A stretch of DNA of 6,746 bases, taken from assembly GCA_017515945.1 (NCBI GenBank), contig JAFWDX010000465.1, positions 1 through 6,746 of the forward strand, given 5' to 3'. This document shows, piece after piece, positions 1-5,758 of this stretch. The notes under the pieces were generated by a model that was given only the letters and a program-made list of their open reading frames with translations, did no database searches and was not told the origin of the DNA. Numbering within the stretch: position 1 is the stretch's first letter; each line of letters opens with the position of its first letter. Source of the DNA: Blautia sp. Its GTDB lineage: Bacteria; Bacillota; Clostridia; Lachnospirales; Lachnospiraceae. A program made the translations under genes and the position numbers.

Positions 1-291
1 GGCCGTACAAGAGAAGAAAATGCACAGCTCGGCAGTCAGATGTTTGGCATCTTTTATGAGTTCGGGAAGATCAAGGACACGGATCCGGCCGGACCTGAGG
101 CCCAGGAACTGGTGAAAAAACTTCAGGCTTTTATCACTGAGAACATGTACACCTGCACGGATGAGATCCTCAGCGGGCTGGGAAAGATGTATGCCGGAGG
201 AGGAGATTTTACGACAAACATTGACAGCCATGGAGGAAAAGGAACCGCCCAATTCGTATGTGATGCGATACAGATCCATTGCGGGAAGTAA
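1..291 (+). CDS. TipAS-domain transcriptional regulator, C-terminal part (5' truncated)
   Basis: The open frame runs from base 1 to a TAA at 289-291, giving 96 residues with no start in view. The protein continues left of the window, and an internal ATG at 40 is not the likely start. The residues fit the end of a TipAS (TipA-like antibiotic-recognition) domain: an amphipathic helix with QELVKKLQAFITENMYTC, then a GLGKMYAGGGDFTTNID segment, then a last helix ending in DAIQIHCGK. In this family the domain usually follows an N-terminal MerR DNA-binding helix-turn-helix and coiled coil, and binds small hydrophobic ligands such as thiopeptides to activate transcription. The DNA-binding half is outside the window, so MerR membership is inferred. 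A REP-like hairpin begins nine bases after the stop. The family call is from motif memory and fairly confident; the ligand is unknown. Confidence 0.72.
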   Translation, partial: GRTREENAQLGSQMFGIFYEFGKIKDTDPAGPEAQELVKKLQAFITENMYTCTDEILSGLGKMYAGGGDFTTNIDSHGGKGTAQFVCDAIQIHCGK

Positions 292-299
292 AGGAACAC

Positions 300-395
300 A
301 ACCACAGAGAGGACGGCTCTCAGTGTGGTTCAGCGGCAGGAGAGTCAGGCCCTCCATAAGCAGCAGAACCACACGGAGTGCCGTCCTCTCTGTGG
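300..395. repeat. Inverted pair of REP-like hairpins
   Basis: Bases 302-330 and 367-395 are inverted copies matching at 27 of 29 positions, with a perfect 15-bp outer arm (CCACAGAGAGGACGG at 302-316, its complement at 381-395). Each copy is itself a small hairpin: AACCACA-GAGAG pairs with CTCTC-(AG)-TGTGGTT around a GACGG loop. In addition, a 17-base direct repeat with one mismatch (TGTGGyTCAGCGGCAGG) lies at 324-340 and 391-407. A head-to-head pair of short palindromes with a 36-base spacer is the arrangement seen in REP doublets (REPIN or BIME). The core GGACGG-yTCT is shared with the palindrome at 5759-5823. Confidence 0.75.
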
Positions 396-403
396 CTCAG
401 CGG

Positions 404-487
404 CAGGTGAATCTGTCTTCGAAAGTGGGATCAGGGCTCCCGGTAGTAGAATCAGGGCCTCCGGGAGCGCCAGCCCACATTCACCTG
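404..487. repeat. Nested long hairpin
   Basis: Three sets of complementary arms are nested: CAGGTGAAT (404-412) with ATTCACCTG (479-487), GTGGG (425-429) with CCCAC (474-478), and GCTCCCGG (436-443) with CCGGGAGC (461-468). The left arm carries a bulge of about 12 bases around 413-424. The loop region also holds a direct repeat of ATCAGGGC (430-437 and 451-458). The structure would be stable as RNA or as single-stranded DNA. No T-run follows, so it is not a standard terminator. It shares no obvious core with the neighbouring REP-like repeats; its identity is unknown. Confidence 0.6.
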
Positions 488-518
488 TCAGGGACCAGCC
501 TCCGTTTACCTGCTTTGG

Positions 519-682
519 GACTAGTGGGCCATCTCAATCATATTTAAACTTAAAGCTCCATCTTGACTTCTATGCTGCGTTGGGCTCAGTTGCCGTAGCC
601 CGTTACGGCGCCTTCACGCGCCTTGCCTATGAAGCCAATCTGGCACTTTAAGTTTACAACTGATTGAGACGGACCACTAGAC
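519..682. mobile_element. 164-bp foldback (MITE-like) element
   Basis: The outer arms 519-559 and 642-682 are inverted repeats matching at 33 of 41 positions, including CTAGTGG/CCACTAG at the ends, TCTCAATCA/TGATTGAGA and TAAACTTAAAG/CTTTAAGTTTA. The innermost arms GCCGTA (592-597) and TACGGC (604-609) pair around GCCCGT. Outer, middle and inner pairs share one symmetry axis (paired positions sum to 1201), so the whole unit is one 82-base-armed foldback without net gaps; the middle third is only partly complementary. Size, terminal inverted repeats and lack of coding capacity fit a non-autonomous MITE-like element. I could not see a convincing target-site duplication. A conserved structured RNA is the main alternative. 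Confidence 0.6.
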
Positions 683-701
683 TCTGTTTGACTTTCATAA
701 A

Positions 702-732
702 ATGAGTCAAGGAACCTGTCCCCGTGACTCAT
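702..732. repeat. TGAGTCA-ended REP-like hairpin at the DUF1848 stop codon; possible terminator
   Basis: TGAGTCA (703-709) and TGACTCA (725-731) form a perfect stem, extended by one A-T pair (702/732). The 15-base loop reads, on the minus strand, CGGGGACAGGTTCCT. The minus-strand TGA at 731-729 is the stop codon of the DUF1848 gene, so the repeat begins inside that stop. On the minus strand the stem is followed by TTTTATG, a short T-run, so the hairpin may also end transcription of that gene. The loop core GGGGACAGGTTCC is related to the GGGGACGGTTCT core at 5785-5796. Confidence 0.7.
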
Positions 733-1658
733 ATTTTCAGCCGTATCTGCGGGTCGATCCAGCTGACCTGCCTTGCCTGGTGGATGATGTCTCCGGGCAT
801 CGCATTGCCGATCAGAAACGGTGACTGCGGGTCATGCAGCTGCATGTTCCGCAGCACCGTTTCTTTTTCTGCGTTGGCGTAGCAGTAGCGGCACAGGTGC
901 CCGCAGGTGTTGTAAGCGCCGATGTCGCCCGTGATATAGCAGGCACATTCCTTTCGATTCATGGGATTGGGCGGTGTGATCAGATTCTGTCCGATGGCTG
1001 TCTCAAAGGTCTTGACTGTCGTGCATCCCGAGCAGTCCGCCCCTGCAGCTTCCAGAGATCTGCTCTCCGCGCAGGGCTTTATGGTCATGTCATATTGTCT
1101 GCCGATTTCCACGAAAGCTTTTGTGAGACGGAACTGGTCATTCATGGAAACACTTTTTGCTTCCGGGAAGTTCCGCTTCACTTTCTCATACAGGTCTATA
1201 AAGCTGATCACGGCAGTGTGAGTAGTTCCGGCCATTTTTTCAGCCATTCTTCCAAACGTATCGACATGCCGTTCAACCGTCCAGGTCTCATTGAGCAGGA
1301 TCGGGTCGTAACGCCAGCCCATGGAATTCACTCCGACAATTTCTGACAGGCGGCAGAAGGTGTCCATGACAAAATCCTTGTCCGGAACCCTCGGCTCGAT
1401 GTCCTTCCCATAAGGTGTGATGGTCAGAAACCAATACTGGCCGTAGGGCTTGAGAAGGTCCATGTAACGCAGCATGGGAGCCGGATTTTTGGAACAGAAT
1501 CCGATCATGTCCACCACGTCCGGATTCAGGTCATAACGTGTGACAGATTGTGGATTGTATGGGTTGCGCACAAGGACAAAACCCTCCCGCAGACGGTTTG
1601 CAAACCAGTCGGAGTAGAAGGCGGGGATGTCCGTGCGCTGTCCTGTCTGGATGATCAT
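729..1658 (-). CDS. DUF1848 family protein (radical-SAM-like)
   Basis: A 309-residue protein read leftward, matching the DUF1848 family in length and layout: an N-terminal MIIQTGQRTDIPAFYSDWF block, NPYNP near 32-36, the MGWRYDPI motif at 113-120, and a cysteine-rich C-terminal third. That third holds C196, C209/C212 and C238/C240, then the CxxxCxxC motif C252-C256-C259 (TCGHLCRYCYAN). This is the radical-SAM spacing for a [4Fe-4S] cluster, unusually placed near the C-terminus. The family is described as radical-SAM-like, but its reaction is not known to me, so no substrate is assigned. The start ATG (1658-1656) has AAGGAG (1672-1667) eight bases upstream. The gene stands alone, divergent from the flavoprotein operon and convergent with the TipAS gene; its stop codon lies in a palindromic repeat. 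No clear -10/-35 pair for it was found. Confidence 0.88.
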   Translation of the reverse strand: MIIQTGQRTDIPAFYSDWFANRLREGFVLVRNPYNPQSVTRYDLNPDVVDMIGFCSKNPAPMLRYMDLLKPYGQYWFLTITPYGKDIEPRVPDKDFVMDTFCRLSEIVGVNSMGWRYDPILLNETWTVERHVDTFGRMAEKMAGTTHTAVISFIDLYEKVKRNFPEAKSVSMNDQFRLTKAFVEIGRQYDMTIKPCAESRSLEAAGADCSGCTTVKTFETAIGQNLITPPNPMNRKECACYITGDIGAYNTCGHLCRYCYANAEKETVLRNMQLHDPQSPFLIGNAMPGDIIHQARQVSWIDPQIRLKI

Positions 1659-1725
1659 AAGCTGCTCTCCTTCGTATCGTTCTCTGTGTCAGTCTGCATC
1701 ATTCAGATCGGTCATGTCAACAACG

Positions 1726-1756
1726 TGAGTAACTGTTCACTTTATTCACAGTTACC
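1726..1756. repeat. Inverted repeat in the divergent intergenic region
   Basis: GTAACTGT (1729-1736) and ACAGTTAC (1748-1755) form a perfect 8-bp inverted repeat with an 11-base loop. The left half, TGAGTAACTGTTCAC (1726-1740), resembles TGAGTCAGTTACTGTTCAC at 5736-5754 apart from a four-base insertion and one substitution. It may therefore be a remnant of the same dispersed repeat family. Being about 120 bp upstream of the operon promoter and about 70 bp upstream of the DUF1848 start, it could instead be a regulator site. The sequence alone does not decide. Confidence 0.45.
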
Positions 1757-1858
1757 AAATATCTATTCTACTTATTAAAATTACGTATCTGTAACAACTG
1801 TCTTTATATTCCGTTTTTCCACGGACCTGTTCTCCAAGTCTCATCCCCCGAGTCCCCC

Positions 1859-1887
1859 TTGACGCCATTTCCCCCTTTTTATATAAT
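1859..1887 (+). promoter_or_regulatory. Sigma-A promoter of the flavoprotein operon
   Basis: TTGACG (1859-1864) is followed after exactly 17 bases by a perfect TATAAT (1882-1887). Transcription would start near 1894, giving a leader of about 60 bases before the ATG at 1954. The GGAAAGGA site (1939-1946) lies seven bases upstream of that ATG. Three CCCCC runs (1845-1849, 1854-1858, 1871-1875) flank and occupy the promoter, and could be part of a protein binding site, though this is speculative. No riboswitch-like structure was seen in the short leader. Confidence 0.8.
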
Positions 1888-1953
1888 AAAAGTTATGAAA
1901 CATTTTTATAGATGTGATGAGTTTTCAGTCAGAACTGCGGAAAGGAACACAAA

Positions 1954-3399
1954 ATGTTTGATGTACTGATCATAGGCGGCGGCGTGATCGGCAGCGCCAT
2001 CGCCAGAGAACTCGGCCGTTACCGGCTGAAGGTCGGCGTGCTGGAAAAAAACACCGACGTCTGCTACGAGACCAGCGGCCGCAACACCGGCGTCTGCCAC
2101 GGCGGCTTTGCCTACGACAGAGGCTCTCTTAAGGCAAAACTCTGCGTGGAAGGCAACCGCATCATGGGAGAGGTGGCCAGAGAACTCGATTTCCCCTTAA
2201 AACGCTGCGGCAAAGTCCTCGTCGGCAATACGCAGGAGGAATACGACCGCCTGCAGGAGGTGATCGCCCAGGGCGAGGCAAACGGAGCCACAGGCCTGAG
2301 GATGATCACGGAAGAGGAGCTAAAAGCCATGATCCCCGGCGTAAAAGGCAGCTTCGCCATGCTCTCCGAAAACAGCGGCATCCTGGATCCCTTCCTGATG
2401 ACAATTGCCCTTGCGGAGAACGCGGTGCACAATGGAGCAGAATACTTCCTTGAGCATGAGGTGACCGCCATCTCCAGAGAAGATGACACCTATGTGGTCA
2501 CCGCGGGCGGCGAGACCTTCCGCACACGCTGGGTGATCAACAGCGCCGGTCTTGGCTGCGGAAAGATTTCGGACATGCTCGGGATCAAGGGATATAAGCT
2601 CATTTATTCTAAAGATGACTATATCATCCTCGACGACAGACTGGGACGGGATCTGCCCATGCCGATCTATACGGTGCCTTCCAATACCTATATGGGCATC
2701 CATGTGACCCCGACTACAGACGGAAATGTCCTCCTGGGGCCGACGGCTGAGGACACGGACAACAATTCCTGGTACGGTGTGGAGCAGAAAAACCTTGATT
2801 ATCTTTATGAAGAGGCCATGAAGCTCTGGCCGAATTTTACCCGCGGCGACTATATCCGCACCTACTGCGGAATCCTGCCCAAATGGGTGGACGACGAGGG
2901 CAGGATCCAGGATTACAAGATCGAGATCCTGGACGACATCGCTCCGAACGCGGTCAATCTGGTCGGCATGGAGTCCCCAGGCCTCACCGCTTCCGTGGCT
3001 ATTGCCCGCTATGTCATCGACATGATGCAGGAGAGAGAGAAATTTGAAGAAAACCCGGATTTCGATCCGATCCGCAAGGGGATCGAAAGGTTCTCCAGGC
3101 TGGATGAGGAGACGCAGGCCAGACTCGTGGAAGAGAATCCGGACTACGGCGAACTGATCTGCCGCTGTCAGAAGGTGACAAAAGCGGAATTGCTGCAGGC
3201 GATCCACAATCCCCTGGGCGTGCACACCGTGACCGGAGTCAAATACCGGACAAGAGCCATGATGGGGCGCTGCCAGGGCGGATACTGCCAGATGCGCATC
3301 ACCAGGATGCTGGAGGAGGAGCTGGGGATCGCGCCGGAGGAGATCACCTATGCCAGAGAAGGCTCCCGGATGTTTTTCGGCAAGGTACGGGAGGTATGA
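1954..3399 (+). CDS. GlpA-like NAD(P)/FAD-dependent oxidoreductase with C-terminal BFD [2Fe-2S] domain
   Basis: A 481-residue flavoprotein, probably the substrate-oxidising subunit of a glycerol-3-phosphate or 2-hydroxyacid dehydrogenase complex. The N-terminus is a DAO-type Rossmann fold: GGGVIG at 8-13, the ribose-binding acid E31 in VLEKN, and SGRNTGVCHGG at 41-51, typical of the GlpA/LhgO group. NSAGL at 196-200 and the GMESPGLTAS segment at 338-347 complete the FAD site. Residues about 398-465 are a BFD-like [2Fe-2S] domain with C403-x-C405 and C440-xxxx-C445. Length and domain order match the anaerobic Clostridia type rather than the aerobic GlpD. It is the first gene of the operon, ending four bases before the next start. 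Family members oxidise glycerol-3-phosphate or 2-hydroxyglutarate; I cannot tell which from sequence. A large minus-strand frame over it is a shadow. Confidence 0.9.
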   Translation: MFDVLIIGGGVIGSAIARELGRYRLKVGVLEKNTDVCYETSGRNTGVCHGGFAYDRGSLKAKLCVEGNRIMGEVARELDFPLKRCGKVLVGNTQEEYDRLQEVIAQGEANGATGLRMITEEELKAMIPGVKGSFAMLSENSGILDPFLMTIALAENAVHNGAEYFLEHEVTAISREDDTYVVTAGGETFRTRWVINSAGLGCGKISDMLGIKGYKLIYSKDDYIILDDRLGRDLPMPIYTVPSNTYMGIHVTPTTDGNVLLGPTAEDTDNNSWYGVEQKNLDYLYEEAMKLWPNFTRGDYIRTYCGILPKWVDDEGRIQDYKIEILDDIAPNAVNLVGMESPGLTASVAIARYVIDMMQEREKFEENPDFDPIRKGIERFSRLDEETQARLVEENPDYGELICRCQKVTKAELLQAIHNPLGVHTVTGVKYRTRAMMGRCQGGYCQMRITRMLEEELGIAPEEITYAREGSRMFFGKVREV

Positions 3400-3403
3400 A
3401 AAT

Positions 3404-4645
3404 ATGAGCGAACAGAACAAAAATACAGTGGATGTCCTGATCGTGGGCGGAGGCCCTGCGGGACTGGCGGCGGCGGTGCGCCTCTATGAGCTTGGGATCC
3501 GTGACATCCTCGTGGTGGAGAGAGAAAACGAGCCGGGCGGGATCCTGCGCCAGTGCATTCATGACGGCTTCGGCGTGACACGCTTCGGCGAGAGTCTGAG
3601 CGGCCCGGAATACGCAGCGCGTTTTATCAGACAGGTCCGGGAATACGGGATCCGGGTGATGACCGGTGCCGCTGTGACGAATATCACACCGGAACGCGAG
3701 GTCACCGTAGTAGCCAGAGAAGGGCTCACCGTCTGGCAGGCGAAAGCCGTTGTGCTGGCCATGGGCTGCAGGGAGAGGACCCGCGGCGCGCTGGCGATTC
3801 CCGGGGAACGCCCGACAGGCGTCTTCACGGCTGGTGTGGCTCAGGCTTATATCAATCTGTATAACCGGATGCCGGCGCGGGAGGTCGTCATCCTCGGCTC
3901 AGGCGATATCGGCATGATCATGGCCAGACGTCTGACCCTCGAGGGAGCCCATGTAAAAGCGGTTTATGAAGTCCAGCCTTATCCCAGCGGACTGCCGAGA
4001 AACATCCAGCAGTGCCTGAACGATTTTGACATCCCGCTGTATCTTTCCCATACGGTGACGCAGATCCACGGCGACCGGTGCCTGGAGGGTGTGACCGTTT
4101 CTCAGGTGGACGAACGGATGAGCCCGATCGCGGGCACGGAGGAATATATTTCCTGCGATACGCTGATCCTTTCCGTAGGCCTTATTCCGGAGAATGAGCT
4201 GTCCCTGGACGCAGGCGTTCAGCTGGATCCCAGGACCCGCGGCGCATACGTGGACGAGCATCTGCAGACCAGCGTGCCCGGAATCTTTGCGGCGGGCAAC
4301 GTGCTTCGTGTACATGATCTTGTGGACTTCGTCTCCATGGAGGCGGAGGCGCTGGCGGACGCCGTGCATAAATATCTGGCGGCGGGTGATCTGCCGGAGG
4401 GTAAAGTAAAGCTGACAGCAGGAGCCGGCGTTCATCATACGGTTCCCCAGTGGGCGGAGGGCAAGGAACCCTTTACCGTCAGCCTGCGTGTCGTCAGGCC
4501 CATGGACAATGTCTGGGTCTGCGCGAAACAGGGCGGCCACATCGTGGGCCAGAAAAAGATGAAAAAGGCTTTGCCCGCGGAGATGATCCAGCTCAAGGTG
4601 AATCCCCTGACGGGAACGGAGGATGTGGAGGTATACGTGCAATGA
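3404..4645 (+). CDS. NAD(P)/FAD-dependent oxidoreductase (pyridine nucleotide-disulfide type)
   Basis: A 413-residue protein with two dinucleotide-binding Rossmann folds: the FAD site GGGPAG at 15-20 with E39 after the second strand, and the NAD(P) site GSGDIG at 165-170. The second FAD contact is TSVPGIFAAGNV at 289-300. No CxxC redox pair of thioredoxin-reductase type is present; C121 in AMGCRERTRG and C51 are single. This is the usual second flavoprotein of three-gene GlpA-like clusters, expected to exchange electrons between the first subunit and NAD(P) or another acceptor (inference from family context). I chose the ATG at 3404, with GGGAGG (3389-3394) nine bases before it. An in-frame ATG at 3350 would overlap the previous gene by 50 bases and lacks such a site. 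The stop overlaps the next start as ATGA. Confidence 0.88.
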   Translation: MSEQNKNTVDVLIVGGGPAGLAAAVRLYELGIRDILVVERENEPGGILRQCIHDGFGVTRFGESLSGPEYAARFIRQVREYGIRVMTGAAVTNITPEREVTVVAREGLTVWQAKAVVLAMGCRERTRGALAIPGERPTGVFTAGVAQAYINLYNRMPAREVVILGSGDIGMIMARRLTLEGAHVKAVYEVQPYPSGLPRNIQQCLNDFDIPLYLSHTVTQIHGDRCLEGVTVSQVDERMSPIAGTEEYISCDTLILSVGLIPENELSLDAGVQLDPRTRGAYVDEHLQTSVPGIFAAGNVLRVHDLVDFVSMEAEALADAVHKYLAAGDLPEGKVKLTAGAGVHHTVPQWAEGKEPFTVSLRVVRPMDNVWVCAKQGGHIVGQKKMKKALPAEMIQLKVNPLTGTEDVEVYVQ

Positions 4646-5025
4646 TAAAAGAATTTACCTGCGTGGTATGTCCGAACGGATGCAGGATCACGGCGGAGCG
4701 GAATTCAGAGAACGAGGAATATAAGATCACCGGCAATGCCTGCTCCCGGGGACTGACTTATGTCAGGCAGGAGCTGACCGGGCCGGTGAGGACCTTCGCG
4801 ACTTCGGTCGGAGTGACCGGCGGCGTCCTGCCTCTGGCCAGCGTCCGTGTGACCGCGCCGATCCCGCTTTCCAGGGTAAAGGAGGCCGTGGAGCTGATCC
4901 ACGCTCAGACGCTGACGGCTCCGGTCCATGCCGGGGATGTTCTGCTGCATGACTTTATGGGACTGGCCTGCGATGTGATCGTCACAAAGACGGTGGAAGC
5001 CTGCCCGGAGGAGGCCGCACGATGA
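4642..5025 (+). CDS. DUF1667 domain protein, small Fe-S-type subunit
   Basis: A 127-residue protein with the DUF1667 signature: C7-xx-C10-P-N-G-C14 at the N-terminus, then GNAC34SRG followed by YVRQE. The four cysteines resemble a metal or Fe-S binding knuckle. The rest, with TFATSVGVTGG and PLASVRVTAPIP, matches the conserved body of the family. In many Clostridia and Thermotogae this gene follows the two flavoprotein genes found here and is taken as the third subunit of the dehydrogenase; its exact role is not established to my knowledge. The start ATG shares ATGA with the stop of the previous gene, and GGAGG (4627-4631) lies ten bases upstream, so translation is probably coupled. The stop overlaps the next gene in the same way. 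A longer reading of this frame, from 4450, lies inside the upstream gene and is not credible. Confidence 0.88.
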   Translation: MIKEFTCVVCPNGCRITAERNSENEEYKITGNACSRGLTYVRQELTGPVRTFATSVGVTGGVLPLASVRVTAPIPLSRVKEAVELIHAQTLTAPVHAGDVLLHDFMGLACDVIVTKTVEACPEEAAR

Positions 5026-5738
5026 ATGTAACCTATGAACAGATCCTCCCCCTGCTGCTGGCCCTTTTGCTCATCTTTATCCTGCCGATGCTGATGCGCC
5101 GGTACGGACTGCGCTGGGAAGACCTTCTCGGCATGCTGACCAGCCGCTTCGGAAAAAAGGACTATGAAACCGAGGCCAGGAAGATGCGCGAGCAGAAGAA
5201 AAACCGTCCTGAGCCTTATCAGACGAACAGCCGTAGCGGGGATCTCAAAGCCCTTGTTTCTTCTTTGCTGATGATGGCCCGCAGGTATAAAACCGGGCTG
5301 GTCTATCCGGGGACCATTTCCTATAAAGGCCAGGTCGCCGGCCTTCTCGCACTTGTCGTGACCAGACGGGAGGTCATCGGCCTGAACTGCTTTGGCTACG
5401 GCGGGACGATCAGGGAGGACAAACAGACCGGCAGCTGGAACCAGCATATGAACGGCGCGGATCAGAGCTTTGCAAGCCCGCTTAAAGGAAACGCGCAGCA
5501 GCTTTCCCTCGTACGTGCCGCGATGGACGCCAACGGCATGAAGGATGTGCCCCTGAGGGTGGCGGCCGTGTTCACAGCCCATGGCGTGGAGCTGCATACC
5601 AGCCATCCGCTGGAGGTCTTCACCTCCGAAGGGCTGATCACCCACCTGAAGGAGCGGTGCAGTCAGGATGAAGGACCGCTGGATCCGGACGCTACAGCCA
5701 GGCAGCTGAACGCACTTGTAAAACGAATTAAGAAATGA
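5022..5738 (+). CDS. Membrane-anchored protein with degenerate NERD-like domain
   Basis: A 238-residue protein. Residues 8-25 form one hydrophobic segment (LPLLLALLLIFILPMLM) followed by RR, so it is probably anchored with its C-terminal part in the cytoplasm. A basic linker (about 44-65, rich in K, R and E) precedes a globular domain at about 85-212. The domain resembles the nuclease-related NERD family: a GxV-type strand pair, GGTI at 127-130, W139-N-Q, SFASPLKGNAQQ at 149-160 (compare NPL..Q in NERD), then a strand with AAVF and a final helix. Where NERD proteins carry an Asp and an ExK nuclease motif, this one reads AGLLALVVTRREVIGLNCFGYGG, so those residues are absent. It overlaps the previous gene by ATGA, with a strong GGAGGAGG (5007-5014) seven bases upstream. 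The family call is tentative; it may otherwise be an uncharacterised membrane protein. Confidence 0.6.
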   Translation: MNVTYEQILPLLLALLLIFILPMLMRRYGLRWEDLLGMLTSRFGKKDYETEARKMREQKKNRPEPYQTNSRSGDLKALVSSLLMMARRYKTGLVYPGTISYKGQVAGLLALVVTRREVIGLNCFGYGGTIREDKQTGSWNQHMNGADQSFASPLKGNAQQLSLVRAAMDANGMKDVPLRVAAVFTAHGVELHTSHPLEVFTSEGLITHLKERCSQDEGPLDPDATARQLNALVKRIKK

Positions 5739-5754
5739 GTCAGTTACTGTTCAC
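5736..5754. repeat. Partial TGAGTCA-type repeat overlapping the operon's last stop codon
   Basis: TGAGTCAGTTACTGTTCAC starts with the TGA stop codon of the NERD-like gene (5736-5738). It shares the TGAGTCA start with the repeats at 702-732 and 6732-6746, and its TACTGTTCAC end is close to the one at 1726-1740. No matching right arm follows. The large palindrome at 5759-5823 begins four bases later, perhaps replacing or interrupting it. Confidence 0.5.
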
Positions 5755-5758
5755 GGTC

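Larger units (their letters stand above)
292..728. other. Gene-free palindromic repeat island
   Basis: This 437-bp stretch between the TipAS-domain gene and the convergent DUF1848 gene has no credible coding region. Open frames across it have no ribosome binding site and are low-complexity translations of repeats. It is filled by four consecutive inverted-repeat structures, at 300-395, 404-487, 519-682 and 702-732, with gaps of only 8 to 31 bases. The clustering suggests that repeats were inserted next to one another in the convergent gap, where they harm no promoter. I see no tRNA, CRISPR array or transposase in it. Confidence 0.75.

Noticed and set aside
161..651. Plus-strand open frames of 108-128 codons crossing the repeat island
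   Set aside because: They start inside the TipAS-domain gene or inside a hairpin, lack ribosome sites and translate inverted repeats; nothing in them looks like a protein domain.
1659..1725. Promoter for the DUF1848 gene from the minus-strand TTGACA at 1720-1715
   Set aside because: No -10-like hexamer lies 16-18 bases downstream on that strand, so it was not listed as a feature.
1888..1953. Riboswitch in the operon leader
   Set aside because: The leader is only about 60 bases and shows no conserved riboswitch core or strong helices.
3350..3403. Upstream in-frame ATG for the second oxidoreductase
   Set aside because: It would overlap the first gene by 50 bases and add 18 residues before the Rossmann strand, while ATG 3404 has GGGAGG at the proper distance.
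2320..3420. 366-codon open frame on the minus strand across the GlpA-like gene
   Set aside because: It is antisense to a well-recognised flavoprotein with full motifs, its translation (rich in H, D, L, V) matches no family I know, and it has no suitable ribosome site.
3899..4642. 247-codon minus-strand frame over the second oxidoreductase
   Set aside because: It is a shadow of a gene with clear FAD and NAD(P) motifs; the translation is compositionally odd (H, R, Q rich).
4905..5645. 246-codon minus-strand frame over the NERD-like gene
   Set aside because: The plus-strand frame has a strong ribosome site, ATGA coupling and a plausible membrane segment; the antisense frame has none of these.
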